Source: Bosea sp. (in: a-proteobacteria)
Lineage (GTDB): Bacteria > Pseudomonadota > Alphaproteobacteria > Rhizobiales > Beijerinckiaceae
Direction of reading: 5' to 3'
DNA length: 64,000 bases
Assembly (NCBI GenBank): GCA_023910605.1
Contig: JAAVVV010000001.1
Coordinates: 2,594,698 to 2,658,697, forward strand
Under the pieces are notes generated by a model. The model was not told where the DNA came from, ran no database searches, and saw only the letters and a list, made by a program, of their open reading frames with translations. The translations under genes were made by a program, and so were the position numbers. Numbering within the stretch: position 1 is the first letter of the stretch; every line of letters starts with the position of its first letter. Positions 1-8,279 of the stretch are shown in pieces.

Positions 1-174
1 GCGGCCGCCCTCTGCAACGATCTGCGTGGCCAGCGCCCGCAGCCCTTGCTCGCCGCGCGCAACCAGCAGCACCTCGCCCTGCCGCGCGGCCAGCAGAGCC
101 AGTTCCCGCCCGATGCCGGAGGAGGCGCCGGTCACCACCGTCACATCCCGACGAGCCTGAATTACCTCCGCCAT
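1..174 (-). CDS. SDR-family oxidoreductase, N-terminal part (gene runs off the window)
   Basis: Reading the minus strand from the ATG at 174 gives an open frame of 58 codons to the window edge, beginning MAEVIQARRDVTVVTGASSG. The TGASSGIG motif at about residues 15-22 is the cofactor-binding glycine loop of the classical short-chain dehydrogenase/reductase Rossmann fold, and the alternating beta strand and helix pattern continues to the edge. GGAG about eight bases upstream is a plausible ribosome-binding site. The catalytic Tyr-x-x-x-Lys lies outside the window, so the substrate cannot be judged. It is divergent from the acyltransferase-like gene at 360; the 185 bases between them should hold both promoters, though I recognise no clear boxes. 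Confidence 0.8.
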   Translation of the reverse strand, partial: MAEVIQARRDVTVVTGASSGIGRELALLAARQGEVLLVARGEQGLRALATQIVAEGGR

Positions 175-359
175 CTGCGCTCCATTTCCTGTTGCGGCCC
201 GTGCCCGAAGACTTGGTTGCACAGCAATCATTGCCTATAAGGCGCGGCCTCTTGGTCTTGTCGATCACGCAGCCTGATGCACTGAAACTCGTAAATATCT
301 TCTGGTGCCGATGGCAGGATATCTACACGTTGACGCTTAATGTTCTTCAAGGCCCTGCC

Positions 360-1109
360 ATGCGCACGCGCTCCCTGCCGCTCAATCGCCCGCGCCGCTT
401 CATGGCCGATCTTTGCCATATCACGCTCGGCGTGCCTCTTGGCGTGATCAAGCGGCGGATCAACATCGGAGATGTCCTCAGGGCGCGCGCAGCGGCGGCG
501 GCGCCCGTTCCATGGACCGTGCTGTTCTGCAAGGCCTGGGCGCTGGCTGCCCGTGATCGGCCCGTCCTGCGGCAGGCGTACTGCAAGTTGCCGTGGCCGC
601 AACTCGCCGAGGCGGAGGCCAGCGTGGCGCTGATCATGATCGAGCGCGCCTGGCATGGTGAGCGGGCGCTGTTTCCGGCAAAGCTCAATCGACCGGCGGA
701 ACGCACGCTGACTGATCTTGCCGCCGATCTCGCACGCAGCCGCAACGCTCCCATCCCCAGCATCCGTCATTTTCTGGTGATCGACCGGATCTGCGCCTGG
801 CCTGGACCGATCCGGCGCTTCCTGTGGTGGATCGCCTTCAACATCGGCGCCTTGAGGCCGACCTATTTCGGCACTTTCGGGATCTCGGTGCTCGGGCAGA
901 GCAGCGCCGAAATCGTCTCGCCGGTTTCACCGCTCACGAGCTTTGTCAGCTACGGCCCGTTTCAGCCCGATGGCTTCGTCGATGTGACCATCGCCTTCGA
1001 TCATCGGGTCATGGATGGCGCCCACGTCGTCGAGGCCATCCTTGCGCTAGAAGGGCATCTGAACGGGTTGATCATGGAAGAATTGCAAGGACTTGGGCTG
1101 CCCTCCTGA
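360..1109 (+). CDS. Stand-alone 2-oxoacid dehydrogenase E2-type acyltransferase domain protein
   Basis: The 249-residue product resembles the catalytic domain of dihydrolipoamide acyltransferases (E2). The diagnostic DHRVMDG motif is present, with catalytic His about residue 215 and Asp about 219, followed by the usual helix. The lipoyl domain and the peripheral subunit-binding domain of true E2 proteins are absent, and no E1 or E3 gene is near. A hydrophobic stretch (about residues 150-175) may sit on a membrane. The frame is open from 192, but similarity starts only after the ATG at 360, which I chose; its ribosome-binding site is weak. Trimeric CAT-like acyl transfer is the probable chemistry. 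The acceptor is unknown. An unusual orphan of the family rather than a pyruvate dehydrogenase component. Confidence 0.75.
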   Translation: MRTRSLPLNRPRRFMADLCHITLGVPLGVIKRRINIGDVLRARAAAAAPVPWTVLFCKAWALAARDRPVLRQAYCKLPWPQLAEAEASVALIMIERAWHGERALFPAKLNRPAERTLTDLAADLARSRNAPIPSIRHFLVIDRICAWPGPIRRFLWWIAFNIGALRPTYFGTFGISVLGQSSAEIVSPVSPLTSFVSYGPFQPDGFVDVTIAFDHRVMDGAHVVEAILALEGHLNGLIMEELQGLGLPS

Positions 1110-1113
1110 CTCA

Positions 1114-1326
1114 TTATGCGAACCATCGGCTGGGCCAGATCCTCCAGCCCGGCCGGGCCATGACCAGGAGGATGATGGAAATCGCCACCACCACGAAGTT
1201 GTCGAACGTCGCGATCTCGCGCGGCACGCCGGTCGGCGCGATGAGGGCCGTGACGCCGCCGATGCCGAGGGTATTGTAGATGTTCGAACCGAGGATGTTG
1301 CCGGGCGAGAGCAGGATGAGCCCCAC
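1114..1326 (-). pseudogene. Remnant of a CaCA-family sodium/calcium antiporter
   Basis: A 70-codon minus-strand frame reads GNILGSNIYNTLGIGGVTAL followed by a hydrophobic segment. This matches the second alpha-repeat of bacterial K+-dependent Na+/Ca2+ exchangers of the YrbG type (G-N-x-x-G-S-N-I-x-N plus a membrane helix). Normal proteins of the family are above 300 residues; only the last fifth is left. Upstream towards 1430 the reading frame is broken, with only a scrap of hydrophobic sequence in another frame. It lies directly downstream of nhaA on the same strand. I see decay rather than a functional small protein. Confidence 0.6.
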
Positions 1327-1429
1327 CCGGGAAGGGGCAGGACCACATCGACCAGCATCATCAACTCCAGATCAGAATTAGCGGCGCCAGCAGGAGCATC
1401 CGCGCCGTCTGGCATGCAAGCGCCCGCAA

Positions 1430-2611
1430 TCAGGGTTTGGCCATCGCCGCTGTGGTCCTCCCGCGCGCGGCCATGCTGAGCAGCACGATGCCGCCAAGCG
1501 CAGCGACGGTGGAGCCAAGCAGCACGCCAAGACGAACCTGATTCATGAGGTCGCCATCGCCAAAGGCAAGGACCCCGATGAACAGGCTCATCGTGAAGCC
1601 GATCCCGGCGATGAAGGCCACGCCCACGATCTGCGTCCAATTCGACTGCAACGGGAGGCTGGCCAGCCCCGACCGGACCGCGAGGAACACCAGCAGCGTG
1701 ATGCCGACCGGCTTGCCGATGGCCAGGCCAAGCGCGATGCCGGATGTCACGGGATGGATGATGTCATTGAGGCCAAGACCCGTCAGCGGCACGCCGGCAT
1801 TGGCGAAGGCAAAGATCGGCATGATCAGGAATGCGACACTGAATTTCAGTTTGCCAACCAGGTCATGAAGCGGATGCACGGTGTCAGCATTGTTGCGCAT
1901 CGGCACGAACAGCGCCGTGATCACCCCCGCCAGCGTCGGGTTGACGCCGGATTTCAGGATGAACAGCCACATGGCCACCCCCACCAGCATGTAGGGCAAG
2001 AGCCGCGTGACATCGCGCAGGTTCAGGATGAGGAGCGCACCCATCGCCAGCACAGCCAGCCCCAGGGCCCCGAAGCTGATTTCCGCTGTGTAGAACACGG
2101 CGATGATCAGGATGGCGCCCAGATCGTCGATGACCGCGACAGCCAGCAGGAAGGCCTTCAATGCCGGCGGAACGCGGCTGCCAAGCAGCGCCACGACCCC
2201 GACCGCAAAGGCTATGTCGGTCGCGGAGGGAATGGCCCAACCATTGACATAGGCAGGGTTGGAGCCCGCCATCAGCAGGAACACGGCAGCCGGAACGGCC
2301 ATGCCGCCAACGGCTCCGGCGAAAGGCAGGATGGCACGCTTGCGGTCGGACAGGGCTCCTTCTGTGAACTCGGCCTTGATCTCGAGGCCAACGAACAGGA
2401 AGAAGATCGCCATCAACAGGTTCTTGACCCAGTTCTTGAACGAGTCGGCCAGCACGAACCCACCCACATCGAGACTGATTGGCGTGTTGAGCAGCGTCTT
2501 GTAGGCGCCGGCCAGACCGGTGTTGGCGAAAATCAGGGCTGCGACCGTCGCCGCCATGAGCACGAACGCGCCGGTCACCTCCTGGTTGGATGCCTGTGGT
2601 GATGCAGCCAA
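1430..2611 (-). CDS. nhaA: Na+/H+ antiporter NhaA
   Basis: A 393-residue inner-membrane protein that exchanges internal Na+ (or Li+) for external protons, supporting sodium and alkaline pH tolerance. The paired aspartates that bind the ion are present in the segment AVIDDLGAI at residues 162-163, the position of D163/D164 in the E. coli protein, and the TDIAFA segment of helix IV is at about 131-136. Length and about twelve membrane helices fit the family. The start is TTG at 2611, preceded by GGGAG at a good distance; no better start aligns with the family N-terminus. It follows rplA on the same strand but is separated from it by a terminator, so it should have its own promoter in 2612-2704. 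Confidence 0.95.
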   Translation of the reverse strand: MAASPQASNQEVTGAFVLMAATVAALIFANTGLAGAYKTLLNTPISLDVGGFVLADSFKNWVKNLLMAIFFLFVGLEIKAEFTEGALSDRKRAILPFAGAVGGMAVPAAVFLLMAGSNPAYVNGWAIPSATDIAFAVGVVALLGSRVPPALKAFLLAVAVIDDLGAILIIAVFYTAEISFGALGLAVLAMGALLILNLRDVTRLLPYMLVGVAMWLFILKSGVNPTLAGVITALFVPMRNNADTVHPLHDLVGKLKFSVAFLIMPIFAFANAGVPLTGLGLNDIIHPVTSGIALGLAIGKPVGITLLVFLAVRSGLASLPLQSNWTQIVGVAFIAGIGFTMSLFIGVLAFGDGDLMNQVRLGVLLGSTVAALGGIVLLSMAARGRTTAAMAKP

Positions 2612-2704
2612 GATCAGCTCCCGACAACAAGACTGGGTTAATTGTTTGTGCGCGGATAGTACGTCAATGCGGGAGACAAAACAGTCAATCGGGACAAATT
2701 CATG

Positions 2705-2732
2705 AAAAACCCCGCATGTTGCGATGCGGGGT
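2705..2732 (-). terminator. Rho-independent terminator after rplA
   Basis: On the minus strand an eight-base-pair perfect stem (CCCCGCAT paired with ATGCGGGG, 2710-2717 and 2724-2731) with a six-base loop is followed by five T residues. It lies about 30 bases past the rplA stop codon, so it closes the secE-nusG-rplK-rplA transcript before nhaA. Confidence 0.85.
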
Positions 2733-2761
2733 CAGGGATTGATGACGATTGATCCGGCTGA

Positions 2762-3442
2762 TCAGACGGTTGCCGGATCGACCTTCACGCCGGGGCCCAT
2801 GGTGGAGGAAATCGCCACGCGCTGGATATAGGTGCCCTTTGCGCCAGCGGGCTTCGCCTTCGAAACCGCGTCGGCGAAAGCCTTGATGTTGGTCACCAGC
2901 TTCTCGGCATCAAAAGAAGCCTTGCCGACGGCGGCATGCACAATGCCCGCCTTCTCTACACGGAACTCGACCGAGCCGCCCTTTGCGGCCTTCACCGCGC
3001 CGGTGACGTCCATCGAAACCGTTCCGACCTTCGGGTTCGGCATCAGGCCGCGCGGGCCCAGAACCTTGCCCAGGCGACCGACGAGCGGCATCATGTCCGG
3101 CGTCGCAATGCAGCGGTCGAACTCGATCTTGCCGCCGTTGACGATCTCGAACAGATCCTCGGCGCCCACGATGTCGGCGCCTGCCTTGCTGGCCTCTTCG
3201 GCCTTCGCGCCGCGGGCGAAAACGGCGACGCGCAGCGTGCGGCCCGAGCCGTTCGGCAGGTTGCACACGCCGCGGACCATCTGGTCGGCATGGCGCGGAT
3301 CGACGCCGAGGTTCATCGAAATCTCGATGGTCTCGTCGAACTTGGCGGTCGCCCTTTCCTTCACCAGCTTCACGGCCTCGTCGATCGGGACGAGCTTGGT
3401 GCGGCTGATGCCTTCATAGGCCTTGTTGATGCGCTTGCTCAT
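2762..3442 (-). CDS. rplA: 50S ribosomal protein L1
   Basis: The 226-residue product begins [12 protein letters not shown] and carries the L1 signature near [19 protein letters not shown]. It binds 23S rRNA at the mobile L1 stalk and helps release deacylated tRNA from the E site; in many bacteria it also represses its own operon by binding the mRNA leader. The frame extends 18 codons further upstream, but the ATG at 3442 is preceded by GAGGAG and aligns with the family start. It is 13 bases downstream of rplK. The usual next genes (rplJ, rplL, rpoB) do not follow: a terminator and nhaA do. Confidence 0.97.
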   Translation of the reverse strand: MSKRINKAYEGISRTKLVPIDEAVKLVKERATAKFDETIEISMNLGVDPRHADQMVRGVCNLPNGSGRTLRVAVFARGAKAEEASKAGADIVGAEDLFEIVNGGKIEFDRCIATPDMMPLVGRLGKVLGPRGLMPNPKVGTVSMDVTGAVKAAKGGSVEFRVEKAGIVHAAVGKASFDAEKLVTNIKAFADAVSKAKPAGAKGTYIQRVAISSTMGPGVKVDPATV

Positions 3443-3455
3443 GGCTGGGTGCTCC

Positions 3456-3905
3456 TCAAGCGACGATTTCAAGGCCCATGGCCCGGGCGGAGCCACGGAT
3501 CATGGAGACGGCGGACGCGATGTCGGAACAGTTGAGGTCGACCATCTTCTTCTCGGCGATCTCGACCAGCTGCGCTTCGGTCACCTTGCCGGCCGGAGCG
3601 CCCTTGCCTGGCGTCTTGGAGCCGGAGGCAGGCTTCTTGCCGATCTTCAGGCCAGCAGCCTTCTTCAGGAAGAAGGAGACGGGCGGCTGGCGCATCTCGA
3701 AGGTGAAGGAACGGTCCTGGAACGCGGTGATGACCACCGGGATCGGGGTGCCCTTGTCGATCTGCGCGGTCTTCGCATTGAAGGCCTTGCAGAATTCCAT
3801 GATGTTCAGGCCGCGCTGACCGAGCGCAGGGCCGATCGGCGGTGACGGGTTCGCGGCGCCTGCCGGAACCTGGAGCTTGATGTAGCCGGTGATCTTCTTC
3901 GCCAT
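3456..3905 (-). CDS. rplK: 50S ribosomal protein L11
   Basis: 149 residues starting [20 protein letters not shown] and containing the conserved [11 protein letters not shown] segment, close to the 142-residue length usual in the family. L11 forms the stalk base of the large subunit, where it contacts GTPase factors, and it is needed for RelA activation during the stringent response. The C-terminal region holds the rRNA-binding fold ([15 protein letters not shown] segment near residue 130). The 194 bases between nusG and rplK form a leader that may contain the L1 autoregulatory site and a small hairpin near 3928-3950, but I cannot identify the site with confidence. Confidence 0.97.
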   Translation of the reverse strand: MAKKITGYIKLQVPAGAANPSPPIGPALGQRGLNIMEFCKAFNAKTAQIDKGTPIPVVITAFQDRSFTFEMRQPPVSFFLKKAAGLKIGKKPASGSKTPGKGAPAGKVTEAQLVEIAEKKMVDLNCSDIASAVSMIRGSARAMGLEIVA

Positions 3906-4099
3906 GGCTCATCTCCCAGATAAGGCCGCCCTCCCGACGCCAGACGGGAAGGATGGGCCTATGGAAAGGTCGCGGTGCGGCATGGAAACCCGGCGGCGAA
4001 CCGGCATGCCTCCCGCGATGTGAAAGCAGGAGTGGAGCCTTGCGCCAGACCGGGATGCTTCCCGAACGACAAAGGACCCGTTCCGCCTGCCATTGACGC

Positions 4100-4633
4100 T
4101 CAGAGCTTCTCCACCTGAGCGTATTCCAGTTCGACCGGAGTGGCCCGGCCGAAGATCGAAACCGCGACCTTGACCCGGGCGCGGGGGTGGTCAACATCCT
4201 CGACCACGCCGTTGAACGAGGCGAAGGGGCCGTCCGCGACGCGGACCTGCTCGCCGACCTCGAACATGATCGTGGGCTTGGGACGGTCCACGCCATCCTG
4301 AACCTGGCCCTTGATGCGTTCCGCCTCGGCATCCGGGATCGGCTGCGGCTTGGCCTTGTCGGCGCCCAGGAAACCCGTGACCTTCGGGGTGTTCTTGATG
4401 AGGTGATAGACTTCGTCGGTCAGGTCGCACTTCACCAGCACATAACCGGGGAAGAACTTGCGGTCGGTCTCGAATTTGCGGCCACGGCGCACTTCCATGA
4501 CCTTCTCGGTCGGCACCATCACCTCGTCGAACAGCGAGGTGAGGCTCCGCTCCTTCGCCTGGGCGAGGATCGAGTCGCGCACCTTGTTCTCGAAGTTCGA
4601 GTAGGCGTGGACGATGTACCAGCGCTTGGCCAT
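4100..4633 (-). CDS. nusG: Transcription termination/antitermination factor NusG
   Basis: 177 residues with the N-terminal NGN domain (MAKRWYIVHAYSNFE onwards, RNA-polymerase binding) and a C-terminal KOW domain (near GPFASFNGVVEDVD). NusG raises elongation rate, works with Rho and couples RNA polymerase to the ribosome through S10. Length and motifs are normal. A GAGGA ribosome-binding site precedes the ATG. It sits 34 bases downstream of secE in the conserved secE-nusG-rplK-rplA order. Confidence 0.97.
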   Translation of the reverse strand: MAKRWYIVHAYSNFENKVRDSILAQAKERSLTSLFDEVMVPTEKVMEVRRGRKFETDRKFFPGYVLVKCDLTDEVYHLIKNTPKVTGFLGADKAKPQPIPDAEAERIKGQVQDGVDRPKPTIMFEVGEQVRVADGPFASFNGVVEDVDHPRARVKVAVSIFGRATPVELEYAQVEKL

Positions 4634-4667
4634 GACTGTGGGGTCCTCAATCGTTCCGGCGTGGCTC

Positions 4668-4865
4668 TCAGCGCCCGATGCCGAGCACGAGCGCCAGCAT
4701 CCAGCGGATCACCGTGTCGGTGAACAGGAAGAACAGGCTCGCAACCACGATCATCACCAGCACCATGGCGGTCGTGATCATGGTTTCCTTGCGGGTCGGC
4801 CACGTCACCTTGGAGGCTTCGTTGCGCACCTGCTGGAGAAACTCGAACGGATTGCTCTTGGCCAT
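4668..4865 (-). CDS. secE: Preprotein translocase subunit SecE
   Basis: A 65-residue single-span membrane protein. The amphipathic N-terminal segment FEFLQQVRNEASKVTWPTRK carries the hallmark V-x-W-P-x-R/K motif, followed by one transmembrane helix (about residues 30-58). SecE clamps the SecY halves and is essential for the SecYEG channel. The open frame extends far upstream, but the ATG at 4865 is preceded by a GGGGGA-type site and gives the short form typical of alphaproteobacteria. The tRNA-Trp gene lies upstream, and both are probably on one transcript. Confidence 0.95.
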   Translation of the reverse strand: MAKSNPFEFLQQVRNEASKVTWPTRKETMITTAMVLVMIVVASLFFLFTDTVIRWMLALVLGIGR

Positions 4866-5064
4866 CGTTCCCCCGCCCTTGGGCAATGCCCGCGCAGCGG
4901 CCTCGTTCAACTCGTGATTCGACTCCCGAAAACATCGGCGGCGCGGGGAGAGCCGCGCCGTCACAACATTCCAAGGATGCGGCAGACCGTTTACCCGAAA
5001 ATCGCCCGGCGTCAATCCATGGTCGCGTAACCGGACCACTCGCACGGGCTCATCGATAAGCTGC

Positions 5065-5141
5065 TGGCAGGGGCTGAGGGATTCGAACTCTCGACCTACG
5101 GTTTTGGAGACCGTCGCTCTAACCGACTGAGCTAAGCCCCT
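5065..5141 (-). tRNA. tRNA-Trp (anticodon CCA)
   Basis: Read on the minus strand, the acceptor stem AGGGGCT pairs with AGCCCCT, followed by discriminator G and an encoded CCA end. The D arm (GCTCAGTCGGTTAGAGC), the anticodon arm with loop CTCCAAA and the T arm with GTTCGAATC are all in place. The anticodon CCA reads UGG. A tRNA-Trp gene upstream of secE-nusG is a widespread bacterial arrangement. Confidence 0.97.
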
Positions 5142-5178
5142 ATTCCAGCGTCGCGGCGCTGCGAGGCACCACGGCGTT

Positions 5179-5207
5179 CGTATGCCGCAAGACAGGCGCG
5201 CTTTCAA
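5179..5207 (-). promoter_or_regulatory. Probable sigma-70 promoter for tRNA-Trp/secE
   Basis: On the minus strand TTGAAA (5202-5207) is followed after 17 bases by CATACG (5179-5184). The expected transcription start falls about 30 bases before the tRNA. The -35 box is close to consensus and the -10 box is weak but acceptable for a housekeeping promoter in a GC-rich genome. Confidence 0.45.
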
Positions 5208-5228
5208 GTCGAAAGCTGCGCCTGCGCT

Positions 5229-5582
5229 TCACCGCCGGACCCAGAGTTCCTTGCCGACCTTGGTGCCGCCGGCATAGGTCCAGACAGCGCCGACCTCGTT
5301 GCCGGTCGCAGCGACGAGCGCGACGCCCGTCTCGCTTCCGGCGCGATAGGTGATGGCGATCACTTCTTCAGTGCCGATGCCCGTGCCGACGAAACGCGTG
5401 CCGTCGACCACCCAGGTGACCCTGAAGGTGTCGGAGCCGGTTTTCTCCACGGTGACGCTGCCACGATAGCTCGACCCGTCCGGGTTCGACCCGTTCACGG
5501 AGAAGCTGCCCAGCAGCTGGGCCTGTGCCGAGCCGACGAGGGCGGCGAAGGAAAGGAAGATCGCAAGAGCCAGTTTTTTCAT
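5229..5582 (-). CDS. Small secreted protein of unknown function
   Basis: The 117-residue product starts with a clear signal peptide (MKKLALAIFLSFAALVGSAQAQ), with a signal peptidase I site probably after AQA at residues 20-22. The mature part is about 95 residues of alternating beta-strand character rich in Gly, Thr and Val (for example VDGTRFVGTGIGTEE and VWTYAGGTKVGKELW). It ends with a basic tail. I do not recognise a named domain. The frame is open far upstream, but the ATG at 5582 puts the signal sequence at the N-terminus. It is divergent from glgP; the short region between must hold both promoters. It probably resides in the periplasm. Confidence 0.7.
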   Translation of the reverse strand: MKKLALAIFLSFAALVGSAQAQLLGSFSVNGSNPDGSSYRGSVTVEKTGSDTFRVTWVVDGTRFVGTGIGTEEVIAITYRAGSETGVALVAATGNEVGAVWTYAGGTKVGKELWVRR

Positions 5583-5771
5583 GAAAATGCCTTCGGGAGG
5601 ATACGATGCGGAAGCTTTATCCGTGCCTCTGCGGTAAAAGGCAACCTGGGCCGGCGCAAACTGCCAGTCGGGGCAGCGCGCGCGCCATGACGGTTTGTCT
5701 CGCGGCAAGGCTCGTGCTTCGCTAAGATCCACCTCCTCTTGCGCCGCACCAGCCCCAGGCCCCTGCCCCAC

Positions 5772-8267
5772 ATGTCAACTGCCATGCCCGCTACAAGCCT
5801 CCAGACCCCGCCTTCAAATCCGCATGCGCCAGCCGCGGAAGCGGCGGCCTTCCGCGTCGCCATCCTCTCCAAGCTGACCTACGAGGTGGGCAAGGACCCC
5901 GAGAGCGCCGCAGACCGTGACTGGCTGATCGCGACCGTGCTCGCCACCCGCGACCGCATCGTCGACCGCTGGATGGAGACAACGCGCAAGGTCTACACCG
6001 ATGGCCGCAAGCGCGTTTACTACCTCTCGCTCGAATTCCTGATTGGGCGCCTGCTGGGCGATGCGCTCGGCAATCTCGGCCTCACGGCGACTGCGCGCTC
6101 CGCCTTGTCGAGCCTCGGCGTCGATCTGGAGCGCCTGCGCGCGCTGGAGCCGGATGCCGCCCTGGGCAATGGCGGCCTTGGCCGGCTGGCAGCCTGCTTC
6201 ATGGAAAGCATGGCAACGCTCTCCATCGCCGCCTATGGCTACGGCATCCGTTACGACCACGGCCTCTTCCGTCAGCGCATCAAGGACGGCTGGCAGCTCG
6301 AATACCCGGAAAACTGGCTGGACTTCGGCAATCCCTGGGAGTTTGAGCGGCCCGAGGTCGCCTACCCGGTCGGCTTCGGCGGCTCGGTCGAAACGGTGAC
6401 AGACGCCGATGGCGAGACGCGCCAGCTCTGGCGGCCTGCCGAAAGCGTCGATGCGGTGGCCTATGACACGCCCGTGGTGGGCTGGCGCGGCAAGCACGTC
6501 AACACGCTCAGGCTCTGGTCGGCCAAGGCGTCCGATCCGCTCAGGCTCGATGCCTTCAACCGTGGCGATCATGTCGGGGCGCTGGCCGACCGCGTGCGCC
6601 TGGAGGCGGTCTCCAAGGTGCTCTACCCGTCGGATTCGACCCCTGCCGGGCATGAGTTGCGCCTGCGCCAGGAGTTCTTCTTCGCCTCCGCCTCGCTTCA
6701 GGATCTCGTCCGCCGCCACGTCACACAGCACAAGAGCGTGCGCACACTCGCCGACCACGTGGCGATCCAGCTCAACGACACGCACCCCGCCATCGCGGTG
6801 CCCGAGTTGATGCGCATCCTCGTGGACGAGCACCGGCTTGACTGGGACGCCGCCTGGGAGATCACCCGCCATACCTTCTCCTACACAAATCATACCCTGC
6901 TGCCCGAGGCGCTGGAGAGCTGGCCCGTGCCGCTGCTGGAGCGGCTTCTGCCGCGCCACATGCAGATCATCTACCTGCTCAACGCCGCCGAGCTCGAACG
7001 CATCCGCGCCAATCCCGCGCTGGATGACGGCCTGATGGCGACGGTCTCGCTGATCGACGAGCATGGCGGCCGCCGCGTGCGCATGGGCAATCTCGCCTTC
7101 ATGGGCTCGCACAAGGTCAATGGCGTTTCGGGCCTGCACACCGACCTGATGCGCCGCACGGTGTTCGGCGATCTCGACCGGGTGTTTCCTGGCCGCATCG
7201 TCAACAAGACCAACGGCATCACCTTCCGCCGATGGCTGTTCGAGGCCAATCCCGGACTGACGCGGCTGCTGGTCGATGCGGCGGGCCCGAAACTGCTGGA
7301 TGATCCTGCCGGCCTGACCGCTCTAGAGGCGGTGGCGCAGGATGCCTCCTTCCAGGCCCGCTACCGGGCCGAGCGCCGCGCCAACAAGCTTGCGCTGGCT
7401 GCGCTGGTGAAGGAGCGCCTGGGCATCAAGCTCAATCCGGACGCGCTCTTCGATGTCCAGATCAAGCGCATCCATGAATACAAGCGCCAGCTGCTCAACA
7501 TCCTTGAGACCATCGCGCTTTATGATGCGATCCGCGCGCAGCCGACCCACAACTGGACGCCGCGCGTCAAGATCTTCGCCGGCAAGGCGGCCGCGAGCTA
7601 CCATCAGGCCAAGCTGATCATCAAGCTCGCCAATGACGTGGCGTGCGTCGTCAATGGCGATCCGGCCATCCGCGGGCTGCTCAAGGTCGTTTTCATGCCG
7701 AATTACAATGTCAGCCTGGCCGAGGCCATCATCCCGGCTGCCGACCTCTCGGAGCAGATATCGACCGCCGGCATGGAAGCCTCCGGCACCGGCAACATGA
7801 AGTTCGCGCTGAATGGCGCGCTCACCATCGGCACGCTCGACGGTGCCAATGTCGAGATGAAGGAGCATGTCGGCGACGACAACATCTTCATCTTCGGCAT
7901 GACCACCGAGCAGGTGGGGGCCCGCCGCGCCGAGGGGCTCGATATGCTGGACACAATCCGCCGCTCGCATGTCCTGAAGGAAGTGCTCGATGCGGTCGGC
8001 TCCGGCGTATTCTCGCCCGATGATCCGGCCCGATTCCGTCCGCTGGTCGATGCGGTGACCTATCATGACTATTTCATGGTCTCTGGCGATTTCGACGCCT
8101 ATTTTGCCGCCCAGCGCCGGCTCGATGACCTGTGGCAGGACCCCGCCATTTGGTGGAAGAAGGCCATCCTGAACACGGCGCGGATGGGCTGGTTCTCGTC
8201 CGACCGCACCATTGCCGAATACGCCTCCGGGATCTGGGGCGTTGCCCCGGCGGGCGGCCCGGCATGA
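5772..8267 (+). CDS. glgP: Glycogen phosphorylase
   Basis: The 831-residue enzyme releases glucose-1-phosphate from glycogen ends, using pyridoxal phosphate. The PLP lysine is in EASGTGNMKFALNG at about residue 677, close to Lys680 of the muscle enzyme, and the family segment NGALTIGTLDGANVEM follows. The N-terminal part holds YYLSLEFLIGR and the substrate-side GNGGLGRLAACF motif. Length is normal for GT35. The frame starts at 5739, but I chose the ATG at 5772; ATG 5784 is an alternative, and neither has a strong ribosome-binding site. It opens the glycogen operon and is followed after 12 bases by glgB. Confidence 0.95.
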   Translation: MSTAMPATSLQTPPSNPHAPAAEAAAFRVAILSKLTYEVGKDPESAADRDWLIATVLATRDRIVDRWMETTRKVYTDGRKRVYYLSLEFLIGRLLGDALGNLGLTATARSALSSLGVDLERLRALEPDAALGNGGLGRLAACFMESMATLSIAAYGYGIRYDHGLFRQRIKDGWQLEYPENWLDFGNPWEFERPEVAYPVGFGGSVETVTDADGETRQLWRPAESVDAVAYDTPVVGWRGKHVNTLRLWSAKASDPLRLDAFNRGDHVGALADRVRLEAVSKVLYPSDSTPAGHELRLRQEFFFASASLQDLVRRHVTQHKSVRTLADHVAIQLNDTHPAIAVPELMRILVDEHRLDWDAAWEITRHTFSYTNHTLLPEALESWPVPLLERLLPRHMQIIYLLNAAELERIRANPALDDGLMATVSLIDEHGGRRVRMGNLAFMGSHKVNGVSGLHTDLMRRTVFGDLDRVFPGRIVNKTNGITFRRWLFEANPGLTRLLVDAAGPKLLDDPAGLTALEAVAQDASFQARYRAERRANKLALAALVKERLGIKLNPDALFDVQIKRIHEYKRQLLNILETIALYDAIRAQPTHNWTPRVKIFAGKAAASYHQAKLIIKLANDVACVVNGDPAIRGLLKVVFMPNYNVSLAEAIIPAADLSEQISTAGMEASGTGNMKFALNGALTIGTLDGANVEMKEHVGDDNIFIFGMTTEQVGARRAEGLDMLDTIRRSHVLKEVLDAVGSGVFSPDDPARFRPLVDAVTYHDYFMVSGDFDAYFAAQRRLDDLWQDPAIWWKKAILNTARMGWFSSDRTIAEYASGIWGVAPAGGPA

Positions 8268-8279
8268 TCGGCCGCTGAG

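Noticed and set aside
2612..2704. Ion-responsive riboswitch ahead of nhaA
   Set aside because: The leader is short and has no structured elements beyond the rplA terminator; only a weak promoter-like TTGACG is seen.
3906..4099. L1-binding autoregulatory leader between nusG and rplK
   Set aside because: The position is right, but I could not match the known L1 target fold with confidence; only a small hairpin near 3928-3950 was seen.
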